57,169 bases of DNA from Acidobacteriota bacterium (lineage in GTDB: Bacteria; Acidobacteriota; Terriglobia; Bryobacterales; Bryobacteraceae). The position numbers were made by a program, and so were the translations under genes. Under the pieces are notes generated by a model. The model ran no database searches, was not told the DNA's origin, and saw only the letters and a program-made list of their open reading frames with translations. The DNA is taken from the NCBI GenBank assembly GCA_016870995.1, contig VFZU01000022.1, positions 1 to 57,169 of the forward strand, written 5' to 3'. Below are positions 8,481 to 18,612 of this stretch, piece by piece; position 1 is the first letter of the stretch; each line of letters begins with the position of its first letter.

Positions 8481-9374
8481 CTAGCGCAATTCCTTGCCTG
8501 TAATCAAGCGATATGCCTCTTTGTACTTGTTGGATGTCTCCATGGCCACATCGTCAGGCAGTGCCGGTGCCGGGGGCTGCTTATTCCAGCCAATGCGTTC
8601 CAGGTAGTTCCGAACGTATTGCTTGTCGTAGGAAAGTTGCGCCCCGCCCGGCTTCCATGTGCCTTGCGGCCAGAATCTTGAGCTGTCCGGCGTAAGCACT
8701 TCGTCGCCGAGCACCAACGTGTCGCCGACAAAGCCGAATTCAAATTTTGTATCGGCCAACAAAATTCCTCTGGTGGCCGCATATTCAGCTGCCTTTTCAT
8801 AAATGGCAAGCGTTTTGGCCTTAAGTTCTTCCGCGAGAGCGGAGCCAATTCGATCTGTGACAGTGGCGAAAGAGATATTCTCATCATGGCCAGTGTGAGC
8901 TTTGCTTGCAGGAGTAAAGATCGTCTTGGGCAGTTTGCTGCCATCCTCAAGTCCTGCGGGCAAGTCGATTCCGCAAATGCTCTGATGGGCGACGTAGTCT
9001 TTCCAGCCGGAACCGCACAGATAGCCCCTTGCGACACACTCGACCTCAATCATCTTCGCCCGATGCACCAGCATCGATCGGCCTTCGAGTTGATCCTGGT
9101 AACCGCGAAGAGAGATCGGATACTCGCGGATGTCGGCGGTCAAGAGATGGTTCGGCGTCAAGTCGGCGAGAAAATCGAACCAGAACAACGACAGTTGTGT
9201 GAGTACGCGCCCTTTGTCTGGAATTCCGGATGCAAGAATATAGTCAAACGCCGAGATCCGATCGGTCGCAACAAAGAGCAGGGTTTCCGCGTCTATCGCG
9301 TATACGTCCCGTACTTTGCCGCGAGCATGAAGCGGGATTCCAGGGAGTTGAGTTTCTAGAATGACTTGAGACAA
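8481..9374 (-). CDS. purC: Phosphoribosylaminoimidazole-succinocarboxamide synthase
   Basis: PurC catalyses the ATP-dependent joining of aspartate to CAIR in purine synthesis. The sequence has the family block ARGKVRDVYAID near the N-terminus, FVATDRISAFDYILASGIP, and the later LLADTKFEFGF and LGDEVLTPDSSRFWP motifs. At about 297 residues it is the longer, yeast-like type. The frame is open up to TTG 9416, but I prefer TTG 9374. That codon has AGGA eight bases before it, gives the usual short N-terminus, and leaves room for promoters between purC and the divergent protease gene. It is the first gene of the purC-cvpA-gph-cytochrome-methyltransferase unit. Confidence 0.93.
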   Translation of the reverse strand: MSQVILETQLPGIPLHARGKVRDVYAIDAETLLFVATDRISAFDYILASGIPDKGRVLTQLSLFWFDFLADLTPNHLLTADIREYPISLRGYQDQLEGRSMLVHRAKMIEVECVARGYLCGSGWKDYVAHQSICGIDLPAGLEDGSKLPKTIFTPASKAHTGHDENISFATVTDRIGSALAEELKAKTLAIYEKAAEYAATRGILLADTKFEFGFVGDTLVLGDEVLTPDSSRFWPQGTWKPGGAQLSYDKQYVRNYLERIGWNKQPPAPALPDDVAMETSNKYKEAYRLITGKELR

Positions 9375-9429
9375 GCTTTCGGTTCCTATGATGTCGATCT
9401 CACTATTGTCCGACAACGGGAGAAGAATT

Positions 9430-11181
9430 TTGAAAACCAGATTTTCATTTACTTTCGCTTTGCTGGCTTGCTGCCAGCTTCAAGCCGCTTTAACCGAAGA
9501 ACAACGCGTTCAGGATTTCCAGTCGCTATCCGCGATTTACGCAAAGAGCTATGCCCCGGCGAACTGGAAGTTGCAGGCTCTTGGCATCAACATCTTCGAG
9601 ACGGGCGAGTGGATCAAGCGTGTTCGCGCTGCCAAGAATGATCTTGAGCACGTAAAGGTGCTGATGGAATATGCAGCCAGCTTCAAAGACACGCACACCA
9701 GCGTGACGATGGAGTCAAACTTCCTCGCGGATCTTGGTTTTTATTGCGATCTCTACGACGGCAAGGTTGTGATTGATGTCATCGACCGTTTCTTGCTGCC
9801 GCGGGCCCGGTATCCATTTGCCGAGGGCGATGAGTTCGTGAGTCTCGATGGCGTGCCTGCGATCGAGGTTGCTCGCGAACTGGAGAAAGAGCAAGGATGG
9901 GGCAACCCACGCGCTACGCTTCGCTACGCAATCTCAAGTGTCACGCTTCGCGCCCAATACCAAACGCCCCTTGCTGTGCATCTTCCTGACGAAAGCACCG
10001 TGGTGATCCGCAGACGAAGCGGAGCGACGGAGACCTATCGAATCAAATGGGACAAGTCTGGATTTCCGATTCGCGACTTGGGAAGCACGGCGGCTCCTCG
10101 ATCAGCGCTTTCTGGATTGGCGTTGACGGAGGAAAACCTCGAGCCTGAGCTTGATGGTCAAGACCGAGCGGAAACCCGTCCTGGGCGATATCTTGCGAAA
10201 CAGTCGAGACTAGCCAGGTACCGTGTAGGTCGACAAAAGAACGTTGTAGGCAACGAAGACGGATCGCGGATGCAACTGGATTCTGTGCGCGGGTTGGACC
10301 GCCCGGCTCCGATTTGGGCCCTGCCTGCCGGGTTTGTGCAAAGGTTAGGCCGCGGGGCGAATGACGTGTTCTTTACAGGAACCTATATTTCCGAGGGTCA
10401 GCGCATTGGGCTTCTGAGAATACGGAACTTCAGTTTTTATACCATTGCTCAGTTGAATCAGCTCAACTCCGAAATTGCGTATTTCAACAACAATACCGAT
10501 GGCTTGGTCGTGGACGTGATGCGTAATCCTGGCGGGGCAGACTGCGCAATCGTCGAAGCCTCAGCCATGTTGATTCCCAATCGCTTCACTGTGGATGGGG
10601 TGTCAATTCGTCCCAGCCTGAATTGGATCAGCTACTTCGATACGCAAGCGCTTTTTTCTGAATTCTTCGACGATCCACAATACTTCATTGACACGTTCAA
10701 ATTTCAGCGGGACCTGGTTGTCGCTGCGTACAACAACGGTCGTGGAATGACGGGCTCGATCCCAACTTGCTCGTTGGACTTTCAGGAGAGCAGCTATAGC
10801 TTTGCCTATCGAAAGCCCATGATCTTGCTGGTGGACGACTTCTCCACTTCGGCAGCTGATTCATTTGCAGGGATGATTCAAGACAATCGTCGAGGAAAGC
10901 TGGTTGGCATGAGAACGAACGGAGCTGGTGGAAACGTGAATCAAGCTCGCTCTGGACCGTGGTCTGAGACGGCCACGTCTTTCACCGATTCCCTGGTGAT
11001 TCGCTCGGTGGAGAGATCTTACGAAGGCTTTCCGAGATCGCCATTCATCGAAAACGTAGGCGTGAGGCCCGATATCGAGCTCGACTACATGAATGTCGAA
11101 AACATAGTAAATTCGGGCAGGCCGTTCGTTACGGCCTTCACCAAAATCATTGTTGAAGAGATTCGAGCAGCGCGGCCCTAG
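9430..11181 (+). CDS. Secreted S41-family (tail-specific protease-like) peptidase
   Basis: The product is 583 residues if it starts at TTG 9430, which follows a strong GGGAGAAG site at 9418-9425 and begins a clean signal peptide (MKTRFSFTFALLACC). Upstream ATGs at 9388 and 9391 lack a good site and would spoil the signal. The C-terminal half has the S41 core: GLLRIRNFSFY, VVDVMRNPGG and the nucleophile motif FSTSAADSFAGMIQDN, with Ser474 the likely catalytic serine. An N-terminal region of about 250 residues holds a helical cap and a PDZ-like stretch (FAEGDEFVSLDGVPAIEVAREL). The substrate is unknown. It ends in a 4 bp tail-to-tail overlap with the oxidoreductase gene. Confidence 0.82.
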   Translation: MKTRFSFTFALLACCQLQAALTEEQRVQDFQSLSAIYAKSYAPANWKLQALGINIFETGEWIKRVRAAKNDLEHVKVLMEYAASFKDTHTSVTMESNFLADLGFYCDLYDGKVVIDVIDRFLLPRARYPFAEGDEFVSLDGVPAIEVARELEKEQGWGNPRATLRYAISSVTLRAQYQTPLAVHLPDESTVVIRRRSGATETYRIKWDKSGFPIRDLGSTAAPRSALSGLALTEENLEPELDGQDRAETRPGRYLAKQSRLARYRVGRQKNVVGNEDGSRMQLDSVRGLDRPAPIWALPAGFVQRLGRGANDVFFTGTYISEGQRIGLLRIRNFSFYTIAQLNQLNSEIAYFNNNTDGLVVDVMRNPGGADCAIVEASAMLIPNRFTVDGVSIRPSLNWISYFDTQALFSEFFDDPQYFIDTFKFQRDLVVAAYNNGRGMTGSIPTCSLDFQESSYSFAYRKPMILLVDDFSTSAADSFAGMIQDNRRGKLVGMRTNGAGGNVNQARSGPWSETATSFTDSLVIRSVERSYEGFPRSPFIENVGVRPDIELDYMNVENIVNSGRPFVTAFTKIIVEEIRAARP

Positions 11182-12302
11182 CCTTTGCTGACCTTATCCC
11201 ACGTCACTTCACGGCCTGTGTAAATGGCTTCACGGGCCATCACGGCGGCCATTGTGGATTCTGCACCCCAGATGGCGGCGTTTTCCAATTTGCCAGTGCG
11301 CGAACCTTCGACGAATTCGTTCACCGCGTCAATAGTGATGTCGTAAGTGGTCGGCCACTCTTCGGCTTCCTTCATGCCTTTGCGCCAAACGCTAATACCT
11401 TTTCTCGAAGTGCGAACCGTGCCTTCGTCGCACATAAAGGTCTCGCTGACGTCCTGGAAGGCTTGGCCGGAGCCAAACTGGTTGGCCGAAAAGCTAGCCA
11501 CAAGCCCATCGGCGTATTGAAAGGTCACTGACAGCGAATCGAGCACATCGCCTTCTTTGCGCATTGCACGAGTACCGTAGCCGGCGGCTTTAACGGGGTT
11601 TTTGTCCGTGAACCAGTGGAGCACATCGATGTTGTGGCAATCCTGCTCGGTGATGATGTCGCCCGACATATCGCGGTAGAAATACCAATTGCGGATCTTT
11701 TCTTCCTGCCCCGTGAAATTGGGTTTGTAGGCAGGGCCTGTGCCCAGCCACGCTGCGCGAATCATGCGAATCTTTCCGAGTTGACCGGAATTGATCAGCG
11801 CATGTGCGTGGCGGTAGTCCTTGCCGTAGCGTTGTTGAAAGCCCATCGAGATTCTCTTGGTTGGGTCGGCCGCTTTCGCTGCTTTCAAGACGCGCATGCA
11901 ACCCTTGGCGTCGATCGCAGCTGCCTTTTCCATGTAGATGTGCTTTTTCGCTTTGGTGGCCAATTCGAAATGCTCTGGGTGGTACACGATCGGAGTGGCG
12001 ATCAGAACCGCGTCCACATCGGAGGCCAGCAGCTCTTTGATGTCTTTGAACTCTTGGGCGCCGCTGTACTTGGCTCTTCCCGCGGCCAGCTTATCGTCAT
12101 ATATGTCACAAATCTTGGTCACTTTGGCGTACTCGTTGCGCGCAAAAATTCCACTGACGTACATACCCCGATTGCCACAACCGATAAGGCCAACCGACAA
12201 AGCTGAGTTTGCCTGAGATCCGCGAACGGACTGCGGGGCAACAATCGAAAAAGCCGCCGTTGAGGCTGCCAGAAAAGAGCGACGTGGTGTCTGGTTTTCC
12301 AT
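11178..12302 (-). CDS. Tat-exported Gfo/Idh/MocA family oxidoreductase
   Basis: This 374-residue NAD(P)-dependent oxidoreductase starts with a twin-arginine signal (PRRSFLAASTAAFSIV). The Rossmann site SVGLIGCGNRGMYVSG follows near residue 36, then DAVLIATPIVYH and the catalytic-region motif MEKAAAID, a variant of the usual EKP. The C-terminal domain carries the substrate-side segment ITEQDCHNIDVLHWF. Exported Gfo/Idh/MocA proteins are common in Acidobacteriota and Planctomycetes and are thought to act on sugars, but the substrate is unknown. The gene diverges from the glycosyltransferase fusion across 57 bp. Confidence 0.88.
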   Translation of the reverse strand: MENQTPRRSFLAASTAAFSIVAPQSVRGSQANSALSVGLIGCGNRGMYVSGIFARNEYAKVTKICDIYDDKLAAGRAKYSGAQEFKDIKELLASDVDAVLIATPIVYHPEHFELATKAKKHIYMEKAAAIDAKGCMRVLKAAKAADPTKRISMGFQQRYGKDYRHAHALINSGQLGKIRMIRAAWLGTGPAYKPNFTGQEEKIRNWYFYRDMSGDIITEQDCHNIDVLHWFTDKNPVKAAGYGTRAMRKEGDVLDSLSVTFQYADGLVASFSANQFGSGQAFQDVSETFMCDEGTVRTSRKGISVWRKGMKEAEEWPTTYDITIDAVNEFVEGSRTGKLENAAIWGAESTMAAVMAREAIYTGREVTWDKVSKG

Positions 12303-12359
12303 GTTGACTTCGATTCTATCCGAACTCTTCTCTCAGGCGGGTATATTAAAGGATTGCTG

Positions 12360-13763
12360 ATGAAACTCTCGATCCTGATTCCTGTTTACAATGAGCGCAC
12401 GGTTGTTGAGAAGAGTTTGTCCATGGTCTTGGCGGCTCCATTGCCGGAAAACCTTGAAAGAGAACTCGTGATTGTCGATGATTGCTCAAAGGATGGGACC
12501 TCCGAAATTCTAAAAAAGTTTGCCGCCAACCATCCTGAAATTCGCCTTTTCAGGCATGAAGTCAACCAGGGTAAGGGAGCGGCAGTCCGGTTCGCGATTG
12601 AGAAGGCAGAAGGTGACTTCTGCCTGATTCAGGATGCAGATCTAGAGTATGATCCGAGCGAATATCCCGTCTTGATGGCTCCTTTGCTGTCCGGCAGGGC
12701 TGATGCTGTTTTCGGCAGCAGATATCTGTCTGGTGAGCAACGTCGAGTGTTGCCGTTCTGGCACTCCATGATCAATCTGTTTCTGACGCTGACCTCAAAC
12801 ATGTTCTCTAATCTCCATCTCACCGATATGGAGACCTGCTACAAAGTGTTTCGAACCGATTTGTTGAAGAGTATCCCCGTCCGCTCAGACCGGTTCGGTT
12901 TCGAACCTGAGATCACGATGAAATGCGCGAAACGCAAGCTTCGCATCTATGAAGTGCCGATCAGCTATCACGGCCGAACCTATGAGGAAGGCAAGAAGAT
13001 TGGATGGAAGGATGGCGTCAAAGCCCTGGGAGTCGTTCTCTATTTTTGGCTTGTCGATGACCTTTACAAAGAGAGCTATGGCCGCAACTACCTCAATACA
13101 ATGACAGGAACCCCCGCCTATCTCAATTGGCTGGTATCCATTGTGAGGCCTCATTTGGGTGATCGTGTCATTGAGCTGGGGGCGGGGCTTGGAAGCTTGA
13201 GCGGGATGTTGATGGGCAAGAGGCTTCGCTATCTCGCGGCCGAAACCGATCCGCTGAGTTTACATTCCCTGCGTAACCGTTTTCTGCGTACACCCAATGT
13301 GGAGGTCCGCGATTTGGGTGCCGAAGACGAACGTGGGTTTTCCGACCTCGACGATAGTTTTGATACCGCGCTTCTTCTCAAGACTCTTGAGTATGCTGAG
13401 GATCCAGCGAAAAGCTTGCGGCGCATGGCAGTTTGTCTCAGGCAGGGTGGCAATCTTGTGATTTCCGTTCCTCAAGGCAATCGACTCAATTCTCTCGATC
13501 GCGGCATGGGCTACAAGCACCGCTTCACAAAGCAATCACTGGTCTCAATGGTCGAGCAAAACGAATTTGTCGTCGAGCAAACCAGAGAGTTGAACAAGGT
13601 CGGCAAGCTTGCTTGGGCCGTTTTTGGCGGATTGCTTGGAAGCGAGAAGATCAACAAGTTGAACTTGAAACTATTCGACAAGACCGTTTGGCTTACAAAA
13701 CTTTTTGATTCGATCCTGCCCTGGAGTGGGCTGAATCTGATCGTAGTCGCAAGGAAAAAATAA
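12360..13763 (+). CDS. Glycosyltransferase family 2 fused to a class I methyltransferase
   Basis: This 467-residue protein joins two enzymes. Residues 1-230 are a GT2 glycosyltransferase with KLSILIPVYNE, VIVDDCSKDGT and the metal-binding QDADLEYDP, similar to dolichol-phosphate mannosyltransferases but without the membrane tail. Residues 255-467 are a SAM methyltransferase with motif I RVIELGAGLGSLSG and a LRQGGNLVISVPQ strand. ATG 12360 is preceded by AAAGGA at 12348-12353. The next gene starts directly after its TAA, so the three genes to 15535 form one unit. The likely role is building and capping a surface or storage glycan; the substrate is unknown. Confidence 0.87.
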   Translation: MKLSILIPVYNERTVVEKSLSMVLAAPLPENLERELVIVDDCSKDGTSEILKKFAANHPEIRLFRHEVNQGKGAAVRFAIEKAEGDFCLIQDADLEYDPSEYPVLMAPLLSGRADAVFGSRYLSGEQRRVLPFWHSMINLFLTLTSNMFSNLHLTDMETCYKVFRTDLLKSIPVRSDRFGFEPEITMKCAKRKLRIYEVPISYHGRTYEEGKKIGWKDGVKALGVVLYFWLVDDLYKESYGRNYLNTMTGTPAYLNWLVSIVRPHLGDRVIELGAGLGSLSGMLMGKRLRYLAAETDPLSLHSLRNRFLRTPNVEVRDLGAEDERGFSDLDDSFDTALLLKTLEYAEDPAKSLRRMAVCLRQGGNLVISVPQGNRLNSLDRGMGYKHRFTKQSLVSMVEQNEFVVEQTRELNKVGKLAWAVFGGLLGSEKINKLNLKLFDKTVWLTKLFDSILPWSGLNLIVVARKK

Positions 13764-14600
13764 ATGGAGTTTCGCCACGCAATTTGCAATGAGGCCTTTG
13801 AGAAGTGGGATTTTACTGAAGCATGCCGAACGATGAAGCGGCTCGGATACCAGGGAATTGAAATTGCCCCATTCACCCTGGCGAGCGACCCGCTTGAGGT
13901 TTCCTCAGCACGGCGCAAGGAACTGAAAGAGATCATGGCGGGAGAGGGCCTTTCCTTCGTCGGTTTGCACTGGCTCATGGTCTGTCCCAAAACACTGCAT
14001 GTCACCACTCCGGATGAAGCACTGAGGTCTGCAAGCTGGGAACATGTCCGAAATCTAATCGATCTTTGCGCTGATCTTGGCCCCAATGGAGTGATGGTTT
14101 TCGGTAGCCCCAAGCAGCGTTCTGCTACGGGTGGCATTAGCGTTGCCGAGGCAACCAGGAACTATGTGGACGGGCTGAGATCCGTTGCCCCTCACGCCGA
14201 GCAGCGTGGGGTCAAGATTCTTATCGAAGCATTACCGCGAGAGCAAACAGATGTTGTGCTCACGCTCGACGAAGCGGTGGCCCACGTGAAGTCCATCGGA
14301 AGCCCAGCCATTCAAACCATGTTCGACACTCACAATGCGGTGGACGAAGTAATCCCCCACGCCGATCTAATCGAAAGGCATTTTGAATGGATCCGGCATG
14401 TCCACGTGAACGAGAACGACGGGCGTCACCCCGGGACAGCCGATTACGACTTTGTTTCCGTGTTTAGGCGGCTTCATCAGTTGGGATATCAAGGCTGGAT
14501 TTCGATGGAAGCTTTCGACTTTAGCCCTGGTGCAGAAGTGCTGGCCAAGGAGAGCATCGATTATCTGAACAGAAAGATTGAGGAGGCGCTGAATTCATGA
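13764..14600 (+). CDS. Sugar phosphate isomerase/epimerase (TIM barrel)
   Basis: The 278-residue product resembles the xylose-isomerase-like TIM barrel family (PF01261). Visible elements are GYQGIEIAPFTLA after the first strand, GLHWLMV, KILIEALPREQTD with a metal-binding glutamate, TMFDTHNAVDEV and the closing WIRHVHVNENDGRHPGTADYDF, then GYQGWISMEAFDF. Members interconvert sugars or cyclitols using a divalent metal. ATG 13764 abuts the previous stop and its own stop overlaps the epimerase start by 4 bp. This tight linkage suggests that it supplies or modifies a sugar for the neighbouring glycosyltransferase. Confidence 0.8.
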   Translation: MEFRHAICNEAFEKWDFTEACRTMKRLGYQGIEIAPFTLASDPLEVSSARRKELKEIMAGEGLSFVGLHWLMVCPKTLHVTTPDEALRSASWEHVRNLIDLCADLGPNGVMVFGSPKQRSATGGISVAEATRNYVDGLRSVAPHAEQRGVKILIEALPREQTDVVLTLDEAVAHVKSIGSPAIQTMFDTHNAVDEVIPHADLIERHFEWIRHVHVNENDGRHPGTADYDFVSVFRRLHQLGYQGWISMEAFDFSPGAEVLAKESIDYLNRKIEEALNS

Positions 14601-15535
14601 AGGCGATCGTAACGGGTGGTGCAGGATTTATTGGATCTGCTTTGGTGAGGCACCTTCGACAATCTGGTGTGGATCTGGTCGTTGCTTTTGACAACTTGAA
14701 CAGTGGCCACAAGTCGAACCTTTATGGCTTAGACAGTGGTGTGTCGCTCATCGAAGGCGACATTCGCGATTATGATGCGGTGCATTCCGCGATGGAGAAT
14801 GCAGACTACGTTTTTCATCTTGCCGCCATTCCAAGCGTTCCGCGCAGCATCGTAGAGCCAATCCCTTCTCATGACGTGAACATCAACGGGTCATTCAATG
14901 TGTTCCGCGCCGCTGCGGATCGCAAAGTGAAGCGTGTCGTCTATGCGGCATCGAGCTCCGCCTACGGAGATACCGAGATTCTGCCCAAGGTCGAGACCAT
15001 GCAGCCGAACCCGAAAAGTCCCTATGCTGCGCAAAAGCTCATGGGCGAGTATTACGCCAGCGTGTTCTCAGCCTGCTTCGGGCTTGAAACGGTATCGCTT
15101 CGATTCTTCAATGTTTTCGGGCCTCGTCAGGATCCAGGCAGTGCCTATAGCGGCGTCTTGAGTCTGTTCATGAAGTCGCTGATCACAGGGCAAGCTCCAA
15201 CGATCTTTGGCGATGGGGAGCAGAGCCGCGATTTCACTTATGTGGAAGACGTGGCAGGTTTGGTTTGGAAAGCTTCACAGGCTCCCGGCGTGAGCGGCCG
15301 AGTGTTCAACGCGGGTAATGGTAATCGTTACACCTTGAACGAAACCTGGTCGATTCTTCAGAAGATCGCAGGCCGTGAGTTGCAGGCCAACTATGGGCCA
15401 TCCCGCCGGGGAGATGTGAAGCACTCACAGGCCGACACCAATTCGGCCGTCAAGTTTCTCGGCCACGCACCGCAGTTTACCTTCGAAGAGGGGCTTCGTC
15501 GAACATTTCAGTGGTATCAGCAGAGTCTTGCTTAA
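14597..15535 (+). CDS. NAD-dependent nucleotide-sugar epimerase/dehydratase
   Basis: A 312-residue extended SDR enzyme with the NAD site [12 protein letters not shown] at residues 5-16, the substrate-side [21 protein letters not shown] and the catalytic [13 protein letters not shown] (YxxxK). The pattern matches UDP-hexose 4-epimerases of the GalE/WbpP type, or UDP-glucuronate decarboxylases, and I cannot separate these. It is coupled to the upstream isomerase by an ATGA overlap. The three-gene unit would provide an activated sugar and transfer it. The last 59 bp overlap the 3' end of glgB on the other strand. Confidence 0.87.
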   Translation: MKAIVTGGAGFIGSALVRHLRQSGVDLVVAFDNLNSGHKSNLYGLDSGVSLIEGDIRDYDAVHSAMENADYVFHLAAIPSVPRSIVEPIPSHDVNINGSFNVFRAAADRKVKRVVYAASSSAYGDTEILPKVETMQPNPKSPYAAQKLMGEYYASVFSACFGLETVSLRFFNVFGPRQDPGSAYSGVLSLFMKSLITGQAPTIFGDGEQSRDFTYVEDVAGLVWKASQAPGVSGRVFNAGNGNRYTLNETWSILQKIAGRELQANYGPSRRGDVKHSQADTNSAVKFLGHAPQFTFEEGLRRTFQWYQQSLA

Positions 15536-17687
15536 GCACAATCACAGATAGCGGTGGCAGTCTGAGCGTAAACCTTTGCGGGTGGAAGTGAGACTCCACC
15601 GATTCGGTCTGAATCTCACCTGTTATCACTACACCGCTGCCGCCATATTCAGCTGAATCGGTATTGAGGATCTCTTTCCAGACACCGGCCACAGGCGAAC
15701 CCAAATGGTAGTTTTCCCTTACCAGCGGAGTGAAGTTGCAAACGAACACGAGCATACTTTTCTTGTTCGCTGAATAGCGAATAAAGGAAATCACAGAGTT
15801 CTCGGTGTCGTTGAAATCAATCCACGAAAACCCTTCGTAGTGCGAATCGACTTCATACAGCGGTGGGTTATCCTCCATCAGCCGGTTCAAATCCCTTACA
15901 AGGCGCTGGACCCCTGCATGCAGGCTGAACTGAAGTAACTCCCACCGAAGAGGTCTCTTTTCTGACCACTCTTCATACTGCCCAAACTCTTGACCCATGA
16001 AGAGGAGTTTCTTGCCTGGATGTCCATACATGTATCCGAGAAATGCACGTACGTTGGCGAATCTACGCCATTCGTCTCCGGGCATTTTTCCGATCAGGCT
16101 GGATTTCCCATGCACCACTTCGTCATGACTGACAGGCAGCAAGTAGTTCTCGTTAAATGAGTAGAACAGGCTGAAGGTGATGTTTTGATGATGGTAGCGC
16201 CGAAACAACGGGTCGAACTTGAAGTACCGGAACATGTCGTGCATCCAGCCCATGTTCCATTTGAAGGTGAATCCGAGGCCGCCAAGGAATACCGGGCGAG
16301 TGACACCCGGGAAGTCTGTCGATTCCTCTGCCGCTGTGAATGCGCCGGAAACCGAATGGCACAACTCGTTGAAGCGTCTCAAGAATGAGATTGCCTCCAG
16401 ATTTTCCCGTCCCCCAAATTGATTCGGAATCCACTCTTTGCCTTCTCTTGAGTAGTCCAGGTACAACATCGATGCGACTGCATCAACCCTCAATCCATCG
16501 ATGTGAAATTCCTTGAGCCATTTCATGGCGCTGGACAAAAGAAAACTCTTCACTTCGTTGCGGCCGAAGTTGAAAATCAGAGTTCCCCAGTCGAGCTGTT
16601 CGCCCTTGCGCGGGTCCTCGTGTTCATAGAGCCGTGTCCCGTCAAAGAGCGCCAATCCATGTGCATCTTTGGGAAAGTGCGCGGGCACCCAATCCAAAAT
16701 CACGCCGATCCCCGATTGATGGCAAGCGTCCACAAAGTAGCGAAAGTCATCCGGGGTGCCGAATCGTGAAGTCGGGGCGAAATAGCCGGTAACCTGATAT
16801 CCCCAAGAGCCAGAAAAAGGATGTTCGAGAATTGGCATCAACTCAATGTGTGTATAGCCAAGATCTTTTACATAGCTGACGAGCCGGGAAGCCAGCTCCC
16901 GATAGCTGAGGGGCTTGTTATGCGCCCCATGCATCCAGCTCTCAAGATGAACTTCATAGATCGAAACAGGCTGATGCAGAATGTCTCCTGCGGCACGCTC
17001 GCGCATCCATTCCGCATCCTGCCAGTCGTAGGGCTGCTCTTCCCACACCACAGATGCATTGCGTGGAGCGATCTCTCCAAATGCAGCGTAGGGATCCGCT
17101 TTCATCTGTTGGTGGAGATTGAGTCGGGATCGAACGAAGAATTTATAAATTTCTCCGCCGCCAAGCCCGGGAATAAACAGTTCCCACACGCCTCCTTCTC
17201 GAGGCATCATCGGGTGGCAGTTCTTGTCCCAATGATTGAACACTCCACACACTTGAACGGATTCCGCGTTCGGCGCCCAAACCGAAAAGCGAACACCCTT
17301 CACTCCCTCAAGTTCCACTACATGCGCACCGAACGTACGATACGCCTCGTAGTTTGTTCCCTCCAGGAACAAATGCAGATCGAAAGCCGACAAAAGAGAA
17401 TCGAAGCGATAGGGGTCTTCAATTTCTTTTTCGTTACCCTGCCAGGTTCGATATCCAATTCGATACTTTCCGATTTCGCCCTTCAGCGGTAAGGAGAAGA
17501 ATCCAGCCGGATCCTCACGCTTCATTGCGTGCGATTTGCCTTTAATCAGTACATTCGCAGATTCAGCCTGAGGTAGAAATGCGCGCACTTCCCACTCATC
17601 AGTTTTGAATTGATGGGGGCCGAGAATTTTACGGGGATCGCCATGGTACCCGTTAACGATCGCGTGAACCTCGCCTGGGAGCATCAT
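15477..17687 (-). CDS. glgB: 1,4-alpha-glucan branching enzyme
   Basis: GlgB makes alpha-1,6 branches in glycogen. The 736-residue protein shows the GlgB N-terminal segment [13 protein letters not shown], two carbohydrate-binding-like beta domains, and the GH13 core with [17 protein letters not shown], the nucleophile region [20 protein letters not shown], the acid/base region [11 protein letters not shown] and [13 protein letters not shown] start it at ATG 17687, the first of two adjacent ATGs. The frame stays open to 17849 but those residues do not look like GlgB. The start codons of glgB and the divergent deaminase are only 7 bp apart. No other glycogen gene is in the window. Confidence 0.94.
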   Translation of the reverse strand: MMLPGEVHAIVNGYHGDPRKILGPHQFKTDEWEVRAFLPQAESANVLIKGKSHAMKREDPAGFFSLPLKGEIGKYRIGYRTWQGNEKEIEDPYRFDSLLSAFDLHLFLEGTNYEAYRTFGAHVVELEGVKGVRFSVWAPNAESVQVCGVFNHWDKNCHPMMPREGGVWELFIPGLGGGEIYKFFVRSRLNLHQQMKADPYAAFGEIAPRNASVVWEEQPYDWQDAEWMRERAAGDILHQPVSIYEVHLESWMHGAHNKPLSYRELASRLVSYVKDLGYTHIELMPILEHPFSGSWGYQVTGYFAPTSRFGTPDDFRYFVDACHQSGIGVILDWVPAHFPKDAHGLALFDGTRLYEHEDPRKGEQLDWGTLIFNFGRNEVKSFLLSSAMKWLKEFHIDGLRVDAVASMLYLDYSREGKEWIPNQFGGRENLEAISFLRRFNELCHSVSGAFTAAEESTDFPGVTRPVFLGGLGFTFKWNMGWMHDMFRYFKFDPLFRRYHHQNITFSLFYSFNENYLLPVSHDEVVHGKSSLIGKMPGDEWRRFANVRAFLGYMYGHPGKKLLFMGQEFGQYEEWSEKRPLRWELLQFSLHAGVQRLVRDLNRLMEDNPPLYEVDSHYEGFSWIDFNDTENSVISFIRYSANKKSMLVFVCNFTPLVRENYHLGSPVAGVWKEILNTDSAEYGGSGVVITGEIQTESVESHFHPQRFTLRLPPLSVIVLKQDSADTTEMFDEAPLRR

Positions 17688-17694
17688 AGGTATT

Positions 17695-18612
17695 ATGGCA
17701 AGTTCCCAGCGGTACGCCGAATTGCATTTGCATCTCGAAGGATGTTTGGATGAGGAAACTCTGCTCGCAATCAATCCGGCACTGGCCCGGGCTGATGTTG
17801 ATCGACAGATGTCCTTTAGCGATTTCCCTGGATTTCTGAGCAGCTTCAAATTTGCGGTAATGCAGTTGCAGACTGTGGAATCGTTTCGCCTGCTCGCCCG
17901 GCGGGCCTTTGCTCGCCTTCATGCCCAGGGCATCGTCTACGCCGAGTTGATCCACTCCGCTGGTGTTTGCTTGTGGCGAAATCAGGATGCAAGAGCCATC
18001 GCGGAAGCGCTGATCGAAGAAGGGCAGCAAGCCCCACTTCAGGTTTGCTGGGTCTTTGACGCCGTTCGTCAGTTTGGTGCCGATCACGTACTTCAAACTG
18101 CGAAACTCACCATGGACTGCCGCCATCCCTCCCTGGTCGGCTTCGGAATCGGTGGTGATGAAACTGGAACGCCTTGGGCGCTGCTTCGTCCTTCCTTCGA
18201 TCTGGTTCGCGAAGCCGGCTTGAAAATTCTCCCTCACGCGGGTGAAACGTCGAGCGCAGAAAATGTTTGGGGAGCGCTCGAGGTAGGAGCCTATCGGATC
18301 GGACACGGGATTCGCGCGATCGAAGACCCAAAGTTGGTGGCGGAGCTAGCTCGGCGTCAGATCCCGCTCGATATTTCTATCACGTCCAACGTCATGACTG
18401 GAGCTGTTGGTTCTTATGATGTACATCCCGTGAAGCGTCTATTTGATGCGGGTGTGCCAATCACTCTGAATACGGACGATCCCGCATTTTTCAAGACCGG
18501 CATTGAGGATGAATTTCAACATGCACGCAATGCAGGCTTCAGCGAAGCGGAACTCGAGCAGCTGCGACTTAACGCTTTTCGCTTTGCGACTGGTGTCGCG
18601 CCGCAGCCTTAA
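17695..18612 (+). CDS. Adenosine deaminase family protein
   Basis: This 305-residue metal-dependent deaminase has the family motifs in order: the zinc-binding [10 protein letters not shown] near residue 10, [10 protein letters not shown] with a zinc histidine and the catalytic glutamate region, [23 protein letters not shown] and the final zinc aspartate in [11 protein letters not shown]. It is shorter than many adenosine deaminases and could equally act on adenine, aminofutalosine or another purine. ATG 17695 lies 7 bp from the divergent glgB start, so each promoter must sit inside the other gene. Its end overlaps the matrixin gene by 44 bp. Confidence 0.85.
   Translation: MASSQRYAELHLHLEGCLDEETLLAINPALARADVDRQMSFSDFPGFLSSFKFAVMQLQTVESFRLLARRAFARLHAQGIVYAELIHSAGVCLWRNQDARAIAEALIEEGQQAPLQVCWVFDAVRQFGADHVLQTAKLTMDCRHPSLVGFGIGGDETGTPWALLRPSFDLVREAGLKILPHAGETSSAENVWGALEVGAYRIGHGIRAIEDPKLVAELARRQIPLDISITSNVMTGAVGSYDVHPVKRLFDAGVPITLNTDDPAFFKTGIEDEFQHARNAGFSEAELEQLRLNAFRFATGVAPQP

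Noticed and set aside
15477-15535. The glgB/epimerase overlap as a sign that one gene is misread
   Set aside because: Both proteins keep family-like C-termini up to their stops, and similar overlaps occur at most convergent junctions here.
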